Origin: Cephalotrichum gorgonifer
Lineage: Eukaryota > Ascomycota > Sordariomycetes > Microascales > Microascaceae
NCBI GenBank assembly: GCA_900312665.1
Contig: ONZQ02000003.1
Location: forward strand, 888,648-952,647
Length of the DNA: 64,000 bases
Direction of reading: 5' to 3'
Below the pieces are notes generated by a model, which did not search any database, was not told where the DNA came from, and saw only the letters and a list, made by a program, of their open reading frames with translations. Positions 10,801-19,158 of this stretch are shown here, piece by piece; the stretch's first letter is position 1, and each line of letters begins with the position of its first letter. Made by a program: the position numbers and the translations under genes.

Positions 10801-12297
10801 CGCCAAGGCATGCGTGCTGTCAATGAATTGAAGCGAATGGAGGCACTGGTGGCTGAACTACGGACCGAAAACCACCAGATTAGCCAGGCCGCCATGCGAC
10901 ACCAGCGAGAGTTCGAGGACGCTCGCGAGTCCGGTGCCAACGAAGTTCAGCGGGTGCGTATCGCTATGCAGTCGCAGCTTGATGAGGCCAACCACCAAGT
11001 CAATGTCGTCAGGGAGGATCTTGAGGAGCAGATCTTGAGGCTCAAGAATGATCTTGACCACTCCAGGCTGGATGTTGATTCCGCCAAGGCGCAGACCGAG
11101 ATGCTTCTCGAGGAAGCCCATTCCACCAAGGATGCGGAAATCCAACAGCTCACCATCAAACACCAGAACGAAATAGAGGACATGCAGACTCGCCACGATC
11201 GACAGTTCAGTACTGCTGTCGATGATGCCCAGAGTCGTGAGCAGCGCCTGCTAGAGCGCCTGAGCATCTCGACCTCACGGACGGAGCATCTCCAGGACCG
11301 CATCATCCATCTCGAAGAGAAGCTAGCCATTTCTAAGGAGGCAGCTCACGCTGCGGCACAGGCCGCGAGGACATCATCCTCTCCCGAACTGGTCACGTCG
11401 CCACCGGCCTCCCAGCAGAAGAATATCCGGGCCATGGAGCTCCCGGAAAAGATCTCGCCCCAAGCTCTCAGGGAGTCCATCATGGTCCTCCAAGAGCAGC
11501 TGCAAGAGCGGGAGCAGCGGATTGAGGAGCTGCAGCACACAGTGGAGGACCTAGACCCCGATGCTCCCGCCAAGATCTCCAAGCGTGACGACGAGATTAT
11601 CTGGCTGCGAGAGCTTTTGGCCGTCAGGCACGGCGATCTACAAGATATCATCACCGCTCTGTCGACCGAGTCCTACGATAAAGACGCAGTTCGGGATGCC
11701 GTCATTCGGCTCAAGGCCAACCTCCAGATGGAGGAGCAAGAGCGTGAGCGTGCGATGAACGGCGGGTCATCCGTGCGGCTTCCGAATATCGCGCAAACCA
11801 TCCGCGACGCGGCTACCCCCCGAGTTGCGCAAGCCGTCGGCCCGATCGCGGCGGCATGGGGCAGCTGGCGCAAGGCCCAGCCTTCATTTGGAAGCTTCTC
11901 GGGAGTTCTCTCGTCGCCGGCAGCGGCAAGTGCGCGTAACGACACCCCGTCCAAGGCGGGCGTGTCGGACCGGGCCAGCAACCTCATGGGCGGCCTCATG
12001 ACGCCTCCCGCTTCGGGCCTTCGCCAGACACCACCGGCGGCCTATCCCTCAACTCAGCCGACAGCGTTTACGGCCACGGGCCGCAGATTTACCGGTCAAC
12101 AGAGTGACCGCGACAGTCGATCCTCGATATCGTCGAGGCGTGCGGAGAAGATGCCGGCCCTGGGGACGCCACCGCCTAGACATGCCGAGCTTGCTCAACC
12201 CGTCACTCCTCCACCCATGATGGAGCGGAGCGGTTACGACCCAGATGCTAGTGCCGGAGACTTTGACGACCATGGCTTCTTCGACGACGACGACTGA
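4870..12297 (+). CDS. giant coiled-coil scaffold with PAM2-like motifs (Upa2-like architecture)
   Basis: An open frame of 2,475 codons; a stop-free 57-nt intron (6134-6190) probably reduces this to 2,456. Residue numbers below are unspliced. Residues 1-330 are disordered. A small conserved-looking segment at about 322-460 begins with a Lys-rich stretch (KKKVPWKGKN) and ends in an Ala/Leu helix. Residues about 480-1580 are Pro/Ser/Gln-rich and contain PAM2-like motifs at 848 (LNVQAPEF), 910 (INATAPVFSP), 933 (FRPDAPAFTP) and a cluster at 1209-1256. Residues about 1665-2295 form a long heptad coiled coil. A Trp-Gly-Ser-Trp motif sits at 2330-2333 within a hydrophobic helix, and the tail is acidic (Asp-Asp-His-Gly-Phe-Phe-Asp4). 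Homologues in other filamentous ascomycetes often carry an uninformative 'kinetoplast-associated' name. PAM2 motifs bind MLLE domains of poly(A)-binding protein, so an mRNP or endosome scaffold role is inferred. Nothing enzymatic is visible. Confidence 0.85.
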   Translation: MKIAIVKTSPQQSPPSRPAARDGSPDPSRAQSPALSTTSTADCELGYSPVLPPLPAPILPARALELLRTPPNEPEDDRYITASWGSPYPDTHHDHLRQESFSSENSEDSPIHQLDLHTPFLRPTPELSRELAEQSNYAFVSASVLANRARRQTRGLTEDWIRQHTASDLEEARLWLSDGTADHEPSSLSGSVSSDHGWLEPYDLRTPRANPNNPLARRVSGRLPRTRSSVETLTPEALARMTGSPVATNRMSSSNHDQLPTSGVSDTPALSPEEQPPTPYTSIPPMSVPAPVPVLDQEAKVQKSPSKASPSRSKVSDPAARVQRPKKKVPWKGKNILVLLPLDDERGQPGKPPLPMTQIDVQKMWKSWDELGYNTRGFDLNHDDTQAECESSQSRAFWPSHADMAREHRERKFTVMLPDLNGKFDLTGVPRKLFVTDNLVAWKNYVAELAEAKLRALGVSGVDEDLGPLPSVSPVDSNASRIPSSQHPGMPFSPPIPTSSASSNPFPFATTHSMPGGRASSVTSPGIQSTASPFGHHGKYNPRQSISIPASSSPFQIPPQASPHNWAQQALFMQGISRGDSPLSLNGIASPTSPFQQTGSPGFNTHQRHQSLQYPILPHQQSSYFPQRATPTLQELREVDEEVPSKSPSKTPEALNQNPHGLQAEIDDAEYHLEEQLRNELEHDDYSPHHDNDQGKAFHIPNADYFPTSHGRHQSVQFAMPDHAARNSGPAPVLHHPRPHSRGRSLGHNFFMGNDDARDIGAEDRSFSSFKLPAEPAASKSDDVDEIQTNPSNLGTPVQDFDLASALQQNMHRRGFSGASNPWDNSSVASNPVSGHMSHGSKSSFSKLNVQAPEFKFNPQNTFKPAQEQFVFGGNTFQPQPTILQTNPVTQPLPHSATSSLFSMSTGSKINATAPVFSPGQSEFSFSTSGPKFRPDAPAFTPSGATFSDAITSPVSGSESSKRESSMFGNITIPVAEMVKPAKKSKAIPIVRPSSRQSSPAAPDGTHGDADGRRPMTDDSRIKRARAFVSDDGDEVPLFADSPHAEDLPASPQPADLEKTPQPDTALDNGSGDEAAERADTSMSSMMASEATDAKPTAPTSASSPSEVSPRWGSFEFDSRAEMQSFNHALPVGDAPPFFRGHKKSLSATAKPFTPGVLFQKDEPEATDDESVNDGEVEVVDEVEQVCDAEQVDEIEHVDDKEIPASETFNPDAPAFEPVAFNPNATAFNPSTTAFSPTAKSFEPAPFNPAVVEFKPQWEEPEAEEPHQSVEETSEGAAEEEEPASPPQAPVLHRVPQGMAASRFASPPPKPRGLAASRFAASPSPEPQVEQPSPVSSKDGEWEPEAIERQISATPEPFKEEVHEDEPAAVKEAASPTFEEIDAVMRHIDATDPYKGVNYRADSPLQWRQPSPTRQLPLPVATTDSPFHLPPTEHLRSDAPSPSPRRYLALPGEIDHPIMTTELDDPFVEAPGSDHPYEGTVHRLNASRTLPASEWDEDFSEVEQDKLEHRVQFFDGRINDVVGAVLSSRLDPVERSLDVIQRALSKMSGRGVSAHRDRRSTSREEESDADDEDDEPGHHRSMSPQRSKRGDQIRAAVLDALASHQRATLAPVSADPLPVQDNQVILKALEEMKQEFGTNLRLDFRGEDLRNIVEDAVERRMPPTPQPDEESNRKLEEMKAKILDLENRLASEQARAEAEIAARREAQDAAAELQRALSGAESKLEMEVVNRKMLDEVVVDLNEDLRNQKQATEALVNGLNEDLRAQKQTSEELHNGRRAAEDRLSEVQRLLRISTEEEDRLRDTLHDREQRIKSLEEASGEATMRLALLEAAQTSATQSTSELTNKINTMEADLRGARQEVNHWRQEAEHASKSSQRLEADLGEALHKKKYLHKLLDTLGTQLEENERLRDDYRSKFIAVQENMAHAASQVTEENARRTKREQALIARQEVLDARLQAEAKTRERLETELERLEGIERQGMRAVNELKRMEALVAELRTENHQISQAAMRHQREFEDARESGANEVQRVRIAMQSQLDEANHQVNVVREDLEEQILRLKNDLDHSRLDVDSAKAQTEMLLEEAHSTKDAEIQQLTIKHQNEIEDMQTRHDRQFSTAVDDAQSREQRLLERLSISTSRTEHLQDRIIHLEEKLAISKEAAHAAAQAARTSSSPELVTSPPASQQKNIRAMELPEKISPQALRESIMVLQEQLQEREQRIEELQHTVEDLDPDAPAKISKRDDEIIWLRELLAVRHGDLQDIITALSTESYDKDAVRDAVIRLKANLQMEEQERERAMNGGSSVRLPNIAQTIRDAATPRVAQAVGPIAAAWGSWRKAQPSFGSFSGVLSSPAAASARNDTPSKAGVSDRASNLMGGLMTPPASGLRQTPPAAYPSTQPTAFTATGRRFTGQQSDRDSRSSISSRRAEKMPALGTPPPRHAELAQPVTPPPMMERSGYDPDASAGDFDDHGFFDDDD
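6134..6190 (+). other. stop-free intron of 3n length inside the scaffold gene
   Basis: The donor is GTAAGT, CTGAC is a branch site about 11 bases before the 3' end, and the acceptor is TAG. The length is 57 nt (19 codons) with no stop, so the frame stays open whether or not it is spliced. Removal joins LPDLN to AWKNY, making one continuous amphipathic helix, whereas retention inserts a Gly/Val/Thr-containing segment. Splicing is therefore the likelier state. Confidence 0.75.
8494..8637 (+). repeat. in-protein cluster of PAM2-like repeats
   Basis: Encodes residues 1209-1256. Four or five consecutive 10-14-residue units share Phe-Asn-Pro-x-Ala-x-x-Phe-x-Pro: FNPDAPAFEP, FNPNATAFNP, TAFSPTAKSFEP and FNPAVVEFKP. 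The spacing of the aromatic, Ala, Phe and Pro positions matches the PAM2 core, with Phe in place of the usual first Leu. Confidence 0.75.
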
Positions 12298-13095
12298 ACA
12301 AACGATTTATTCTATCCAATGCACCCCACACGTGTATTCGGATCTATTTCCTTTGTAGCAGGGGACGATGAGTGCGTTGGAAGAGGAAGAGACGGAGGGA
12401 GAGGAGGGCGAAAGATCGGAATCTAGAATGATACCCTTGATTCGAGAGTCGTTTCTTCGCGCGGGCGAGATATCAGATTGATCCCAGAGAGCATTTGTTT
12501 GTGTTTTTTTTTCTGTTTTCATCTTTTCTTGTTTGCACTTAACTTCACTTCTTATATACCTTTACTGCCATTTTTTTGTTTCCTTTGTCAGCGTTATGAT
12601 GATGGCGGACTCGTCGCTCGTTCTAAGAAGATGAAGTGAGGTGATGGAGATAGAATATATACATAGTCATAATAATACGGGGTGGTTTAATGTAATGATG
12701 TATCATCTGTTTGTTATTTTGCGTTCTGGCTCCGTCATTAGAGACTGGCTTGGTGATTTGGTCAAGGTAGCTGGGATGATTGATGGAAGATACGTGTAAA
12801 GCAGCTGAACTCTTACCACATTACTTCCGCAGCATCATAATATTGTCATGATAATCCGGTTCCACCGCGGTCATCACGGAGCCGAGAGTGGGGAGCTTAC
12901 CCGTCTAATATATTGTATCACGTGACTTCGCGTCTGCCTGCACCTCCCTGGCACAAGATGGAGAGAGAGCCATAGCGCGACTTAGAGATCCCACCAACGA
13001 ACCAACGAGCCGTATATCTTCCCGGTTCAATGTTTTAACGCCAGCATGATATTCCCCAGGAGTCGCCCTCTAATGGCATAATCCAGTTCGTCGTC
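12298..13095. other. intergenic, 0.8 kb; REV3 promoter
   Basis: AT-rich 3' flank of the scaffold gene, then the REV3 upstream region with a TCACGTGA palindrome. No gene seen. Confidence 0.65.
12918..12925. promoter_or_regulatory. TCACGTGA palindrome upstream of REV3
   Basis: A perfect 8-bp palindrome 171 bp before the REV3 start codon. It contains the CACGTG core bound by bHLH factors of the Cbf1/USF type. A second identical palindrome occurs upstream of the thioredoxin-like gene. Function is inferred only. Confidence 0.4.
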
Positions 13096-16000
13096 ATGGA
13101 CCCCTTCCGGGTCAGACTTAACTGCATCGACCACTACCAGGCCGCGCCGACGCGGTACGACCCCCAGCTGCGGAACGATGTGCGGCCGTCGCAGGCTAGA
13201 AGAGGGACACGGGTGCCCGTGGTGAGGGTGTTTGGGTCTACGGAGACGGGACAGAAGGTCTGCGTTCACGTTCATGGGGCCTTCCCGTATTTGTTTGTCC
13301 CGTATAATGGGAGCTTGGCGCAGGACGCTGGTGAGTTTTTAGTCCCCCTTCTCACCCTTCCAACTTCGCCTTCCCCGCGCTCCTTATTTCGGGTCTCAAT
13401 GCTGATCTCCGGATCTATGTGGTGGTGACAAAGTCGGCACGTACATGTACCGTCTCCATATGTCGATCGACTATGCCCTGGCGGTAAGCTACCGCCGCGA
13501 CCAGTCAGGCGAAAACGCGAAGTTCGTTGCGCGGATCACGCTCGTCAAGGGGGTGCCTTTCTACGGGTACCACGTCGGGTACCGATATTTCCTGAAGATC
13601 TACCTCTTCAACCCCGTCGTGGTGTCGAGGCTAGCGGGCCTGCTCCAGCAGGGCGTCATCATGAAGCAGAAGTTCCAACCGTACGAGACGCACCTGCAGT
13701 ACCAGCTCCAGTTCATGTGCGATTACAATCTCTACGGGTGTGACTACTTGGAGGCGGGAAAGGCATACTTCAGAGCCCCGGTCCCGGCGCATGAGGCGGA
13801 GGGAGACGCGGGGCACCGGTGGGACGAGGAGACGATTCCGGGCGGAAATATCACGGATGGCGCTCCGGACCTCCCGCGTTTGAGCCATTGTGCTCTGGAG
13901 GTGGACATCTGCGTGCAGGACATACGGAATAGGAAGGCTGTGAGGGAGAGGAGGCTACACCACGACTTCACCGAGATGGTGAAGCCGCCGCCGGCCGACG
14001 CCAAGCTCGTGCACAGCATGGCAGGGCTGTGGAAGGACGAGACGAGGCGAAGGAGGCTAAAGAAGCCCGGGGGTTCCAGAGGTTCCGCCAGCCCGTTCCC
14101 AGCCGATGCGCTGGTGTCGATGTCTGCGGACCCAAGGGAGTCCCAGGCGCCCGTTTGGGTCCACGACGAGGAGTATAGGGAACTTGTGGCGGAGCTTATT
14201 GAGCAGGAGAAGACGGACGGGGAGGCGCCGAAATTTGAGGGCTTCGTCGGGGTGGATCCGGATGGGGAGTCGGTGCGGACGGTGTTGCAGTCCGTCGCGG
14301 ACCTTTACCCGGAGAATCTGAGGGCGACACTCGGCTTGGTGGAGAGTGCGTCCCAGGCGGTGGAGGACCCGAGCAGCAGTATCGATGTTGATGCGAAGGG
14401 GATCCTTCCCGCGCTGCCGAACGACGACGACTATTTCCCCGATGACTCGGAGGAGGAATTCTTGTTGGAGCTGGCAATGGCGGAAGAGGAGGCCTTGGTC
14501 GGAGAGTCGGCGGAGCGCGCCGACGCGGGAGAAACATCCGCTGCGAGTACCGGAGAGGTCTTATTAGATATCGATCCGTCGATTCTGGGCGTCTGTGCCA
14601 GCGGCCTCGTCACCGGCAGGCGACCAGAGATCCCCTTGACAGAAGAATTTCTGGAGGCCGCCAGGGAAGAGCAGTTTATTAGCCGCAAGAGCACCGTGCC
14701 AACTTCCTCGGCAACTTCCCAGCCGGTGTTGAAACGCTCGAGCACACCGGAGCCGGCTGGCCTACCCTCAAAGCGGCCGAGACTTGAAGAGGAGCGGCCG
14801 AAGTCAGCCAAGCCTGCTACTGCTCCAGGCGCCCACCAGCTCTCCTCAGCACCTGCACCTCGTAGCGCACCCAAAAAGAGGCCAGGGAGGTCACCTGCGT
14901 CGTCCCAGTCCAAAGAGCAGTCGAACCAAATGCTTAATTTTACCGTTGTCAAGGATCCGAGCTCGTCGTTCCACCTCAGCCAGTCGGGCCAAAAGTCGGC
15001 TCAGCGGCATGCTGATGGGGGCGGGAGTGGAGAGGCAGAGGTGTGCCTACCGGCGGCACCACCTACCCCCTCCAGTAGTAGTAAAGTGAAGCAGGTCCGG
15101 TTTGGGGCAGACGATGATGGCTCCAGCTCCCGAAATACAACGACGCCTCTCAGATCTGGATCTCTGACACTTCTAAGCGGTTCCCAAGACTCCAGCGTAC
15201 GCCTAGCTGGTTCAGTGACTAACCAGCGCCCCGTATTACCCGCATCCTCTCGGTGGACGACCGTCGTCCCCACCGAACCTCCCTCCGCGAGCGAGGTATG
15301 CTCAAGCATGAAAGGGCTCGGCATCCCGGACGTCGTCTACCAGGATGCCTTCTACAGCGACGAGAAGGACGTTCCACCACGTCCGGCTGAGTTTGCGGGG
15401 CGTGAGTTCCGCCTCGAGAGCAACACATTGCCTTTTCTTCCTGAATTCAACCCCACGGGCGCCGCAGGGATTCCAAATGGTGTACGGGACCCCCAAGATA
15501 CGAAAGGCCTGACGGATGCCCAACGGCGGCGCATCTGTACTTTTCGAAGTTGGGAGATTGGGGCGCCTCCACCGACTTACGACGACGTGGCAGGCTGGTG
15601 GGCGGAAAAGGTGAAGAGGAGGAAGCAGCGCGACGAAGCGGCGGGACGCTTAGGAGGCCCACGGCTGCCGTCGAGCCAAACACGGAACGACATGTCGCAG
15701 ATCGAAGGGCCGACCCTGGCGAACAAGCAAGGCTTTAAGTACTCCCAGAAGAGGAAGGTCACAGGCGTTGTACATGAGACTCAGTATATGAGTACCCTTA
15801 GCGTTGAAGTCCATGTCAACACCCGCGGGAAGCTCGTGCCGAATCCTGAGGAGGATGAGGTGCAGTGCATCTTTTGGTGCGTCAAGTCGGACGATATCGA
15901 CGAGGATGATAGCAGTGCGTTTGAGTCTGGTATCGTGGTGTTATCCGAAGACGGGCTGCTAGCAGAGAAGATTCGCAAACAGTCGTCGACAGAAGTACTG

Positions 16001-18288
16001 GAAGAGACGTCCGAGCTGGACCTGTTTGTCCGGATGGTGGAGATTGTCCGCAACCACGACCCAGACATCCTGACCGGGTACGAGGTTCATGGCGGGTCAT
16101 GGGGATACCTCATAGAGCGGGCACGGTTGAAGTACGACTACGACCTCTGTGACGAGTTCTCGCGCATGAAGTCCAGCTCCCACGGCAGATTCGGGAAGGA
16201 GGCGGACCGCTGGGGGTTCAACACCACGTCAACAATCCGCGTCACCGGCCGGCACATGATTAACGTGTGGAGGGCCATGCGGGGGGAGTTGAATCTCCTG
16301 CAGTACACGCTCGAGAACGTCGCCTGGCATCTTTTACACCGCAGGGTACCACACTACCCCTGGAAGGTCCTCACGGCATGGTACAAGAGCGGGCGACCGC
16401 GGGACCTCGCCAAACTCCTGCGCCACTACCACGCCCGGACGAAGATGAACATCGAGATCCTCGATGCGAACGAGATCATCCCGCGCACTAGCGAGCAGGC
16501 GCGCCTGCTAGGCGTCGACTTCTTTTCCGTCTTCTCGAGAGGCTCCCAGTTCAAGGTGGAGTCCATCATGTTCCGGATCGCCAAGCCGGAGAGCTACCTC
16601 CTCGTGTCGCCCAGCAAGAAGCAGGTGGGGAGCCAGAACGCGCTGGAGTGCCTCCCGCTGGTGATGGAGCCGCAGAGCGCGTTCTACACCAGCCCCGTGC
16701 TGGTGCTAGACTTCCAGAGCCTGTACCCCAGCGTCATGATAGCCTATAACTACTGCTACTCCACCTTCCTCGGCCGCATCGCCAACTGGCGAGGGGCCAA
16801 CAAGATGGGCTTCACGGAGTACGAGCGCCAGGAGCGGCTCCTGGAGCTTTTAAAGGACCACATCAACATCGCGCCCAACGGGATGATGTACGTCAAGTCG
16901 GAGGTACGCAAGAGTCTCCTCGCGAAGATGCTCACGGAGATACTCGAGACGCGCGTCATGGTCAAGTCGGGGATGAAGCAGGACAAGGAGGATAGGCGGC
17001 TGCAGAGGCTCCTCAACAACCGACAGCTGGCGCTCAAGCTCCTCGCCAACGTCACGTACGGGTACACGTCGGCGTCCTTCTCGGGGCGGATGCCCTGCGC
17101 CGAGATAGCCGACAGTATCGTCCAGACGGGGCGCGAGACGCTAGAGCGGGCCGTGGCGTACATCCACTCCCGCGAAGACTGGGGCGCCGAGGTGGTGTAC
17201 GGCGACACGGACAGCATCTTCGTGCACCTGAAGGGCCGGACAAAGGACCAGGCGTTCGACATCGGGGCCGAGATGGCCAAGGCCGTGACGGAGATGAACC
17301 CGCGGCCCGTGAAGCTCAAGTTCGAAAAGGTCTACCTCCCCTGCGTGCTCCTCGCCAAGAAGCGGTACGTCGGGTACAAGTACGAGTCCAGGGACCAGGC
17401 GGTTCCCGAGTTCGACGCCAAGGGGATAGAGACGGTGCGGCGCGACGGGACGCCGGCGGAGCAGAAGATGGAGGAGAAGGCGCTCCGGATCCTCTTCGAG
17501 ACGGCGGACCTGAGCGCAGTGAAGCGGTACTTCCAGGCGCAGTGCGACAAGATCATGCGCGGCGCCGTCTCGGTGCAGGACTTCTGCTTCGCCAAGGAGG
17601 TGAGGCTGGGCTCCTACTCTGAACAGCGCCCGGGCGGGGCCCCCCTCCGCCGGGGGCCCTCGTCTCCGCCCGTCGCATGCTCGAGGACCCGCGCGCGGAG
17701 CCGCAGTACGGCGAGCGCGTTCCCTACGTCGTTGTGGCCGGCGCGCCCGGCGACCGCCTCGCGGACCGGTGCGTCGCGCCCGAGGAGCTGCTGCGGAGCC
17801 CCCACGCGTCCCTCGACGCGGAGTACTACATCTCTAAGAATCTCGTCCCGCCCCTCGATAGGATCTTCAACCTCGTGGGCGCGAGCTGCCGGACGTGGTA
17901 CGACGAGATGCCGCGCGTGAGACGCGTGAGGCGGCTGGATCCCGCCGCGGCCGCCGCCAGGAAGACGCTGGAGAGCTACCTCTCGTCGGCAAGCTGTGCC
18001 GTCTGCGGCGCCCCCAATGCCGTGGGCCTGTGCGCCTCGTGCGAGGGGAGCCCGGCCTCGCTCGTCGCGGTGCGGAGGCGGCTGGCCGCCCTGGAGAAGG
18101 GCGTGCTGGACGTGGATGCCGTGTGCAGATCGTGCGCGGGGCTGGCGCCGCTGGAGGAGGTGCGGTGCGATAGCCGGGACTGTCCGGTCTACTACACTCG
18201 GGTCAAGGAAGGGGTAAGGCTGAGGGGGGAGAGGGCGGCGCTGGCGCCTGTGCTGGAGAGGTTGGAGGCGGCGTCGTTGGAGTGGTAG
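13096..18288 (+). CDS. rev3: DNA polymerase zeta catalytic subunit, with one apparent frameshift
   Basis: Family-B translesion polymerase. Exon 1 is 13096-13330; the intron is 13331-13433; exon 2 runs to 18288. Near the N terminus is the Rev3-type segment VGTYMYRLHMS. Motif A (DFQSLYPS) is at 16709-16732, motif B (KLLANVTYGYTSASFSG) near 17040-17090, and motif C (YGDTDS) at 17198-17215, with both catalytic Asp present. The C terminus has two metal-binding Cys clusters: CAVC...CASC (about 17997-18040) and CRSC...CDSRDC (about 18124-18180), the latter being the [4Fe-4S] CysB site that holds the Pol31/Pol32 subunits. After KEVRLGSYSEQ the frame is lost: the conserved PPGALVSARRM continuation lies one base earlier, around G4C6 at 17636-17645. 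Adding back one base gives about 1,696 residues in a single frame. As written, the protein would stop at 17920 without the Cys domain. I suspect a sequence error, but a real mutation cannot be excluded. Confidence 0.93.
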
Positions 18289-19158
18289 TTTTTTTTTTTG
18301 TGTTTTGGGGGATAATATGGAATCTTCTTGCCTAGCTGTAGATTAAGGGTAGGCGTCGTCCTATTTTGGTTATGACTCCGACGAATATCAGGCAAGAAGA
18401 CACGAGAAAGCGAGTTGGGTACTTGGGCCTGCTGCATAGCACCTGGAGGAACGAGCAGGAGGCATACGAAAGAATACGAATTCATCACGATCAGATAGAC
18501 CAATGAACAGGTCACGTCAAACATCGAATATCAAAGCATGGCAAGTCGGACGATCTGTGTCTCAGTAACAAGAAGTTTTCACTATTAGGTGTAAAAATGG
18601 AAGGTAACTAAAGAGGGGGAAAGAAGAGTTGAGGAGAAGACGAAAACAAATAACCCCCCAAGCACCAGATATTCCACCTCCTAATACACCCCACACACAC
18701 ACCCTTCCGTACAAAATGACATAGGAAATTGACGTCCCGTATCCGGTCATGAATGGTCATCGCGTAGGTCGGAGGAAGAAAAAGAGAAACGAAAATAGTA
18801 AGAAAATGGCTTCTTCAGCAGCAGGAAGAGAGTGGTTGTTAGTTTGGTGTTCTTTTTTTTGGAGGGTTTAGATTTGTTGGAAAAAGAGTGAATGTGCCTT
18901 CCAGTCTGGTATCCCACAACTCCGGTTCAGGGCAAGAATGGCCGAGGTATTATAAACAGCAACGAGACATCCCGCAGCGCAAGAGTGTGAGAAAAGAAAA
19001 GCAAAGCAAGATCATGCAGTCGTCATCAGTTCTTGGTGAGGTAGCGAACCTTGGATCTTCGAAATGGTGTATAAACGAGTGACGCGAAATTCAAACTGTT
19101 CAGGTCCGATTCCGGTAAAAGGCCGTAATTCGTAGTGGTAGTGTAATAGTGGGTGGCT
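18289..19158. other. convergent 3' intergenic, 0.87 kb
   Basis: Lies between the convergent 3' ends of rev3 and apsA. It is AT-rich with T and A runs, as expected of 3' UTRs and polyadenylation signals. I see no gene. Confidence 0.65.

Noticed and set aside
17598..17626. GTGAGG...GAACAG as a possible REV3 intron explaining the frame change
   Set aside because: Only about 28 nt, far below functional fungal intron size. It would also delete the conserved RLGSYSEQ residues.
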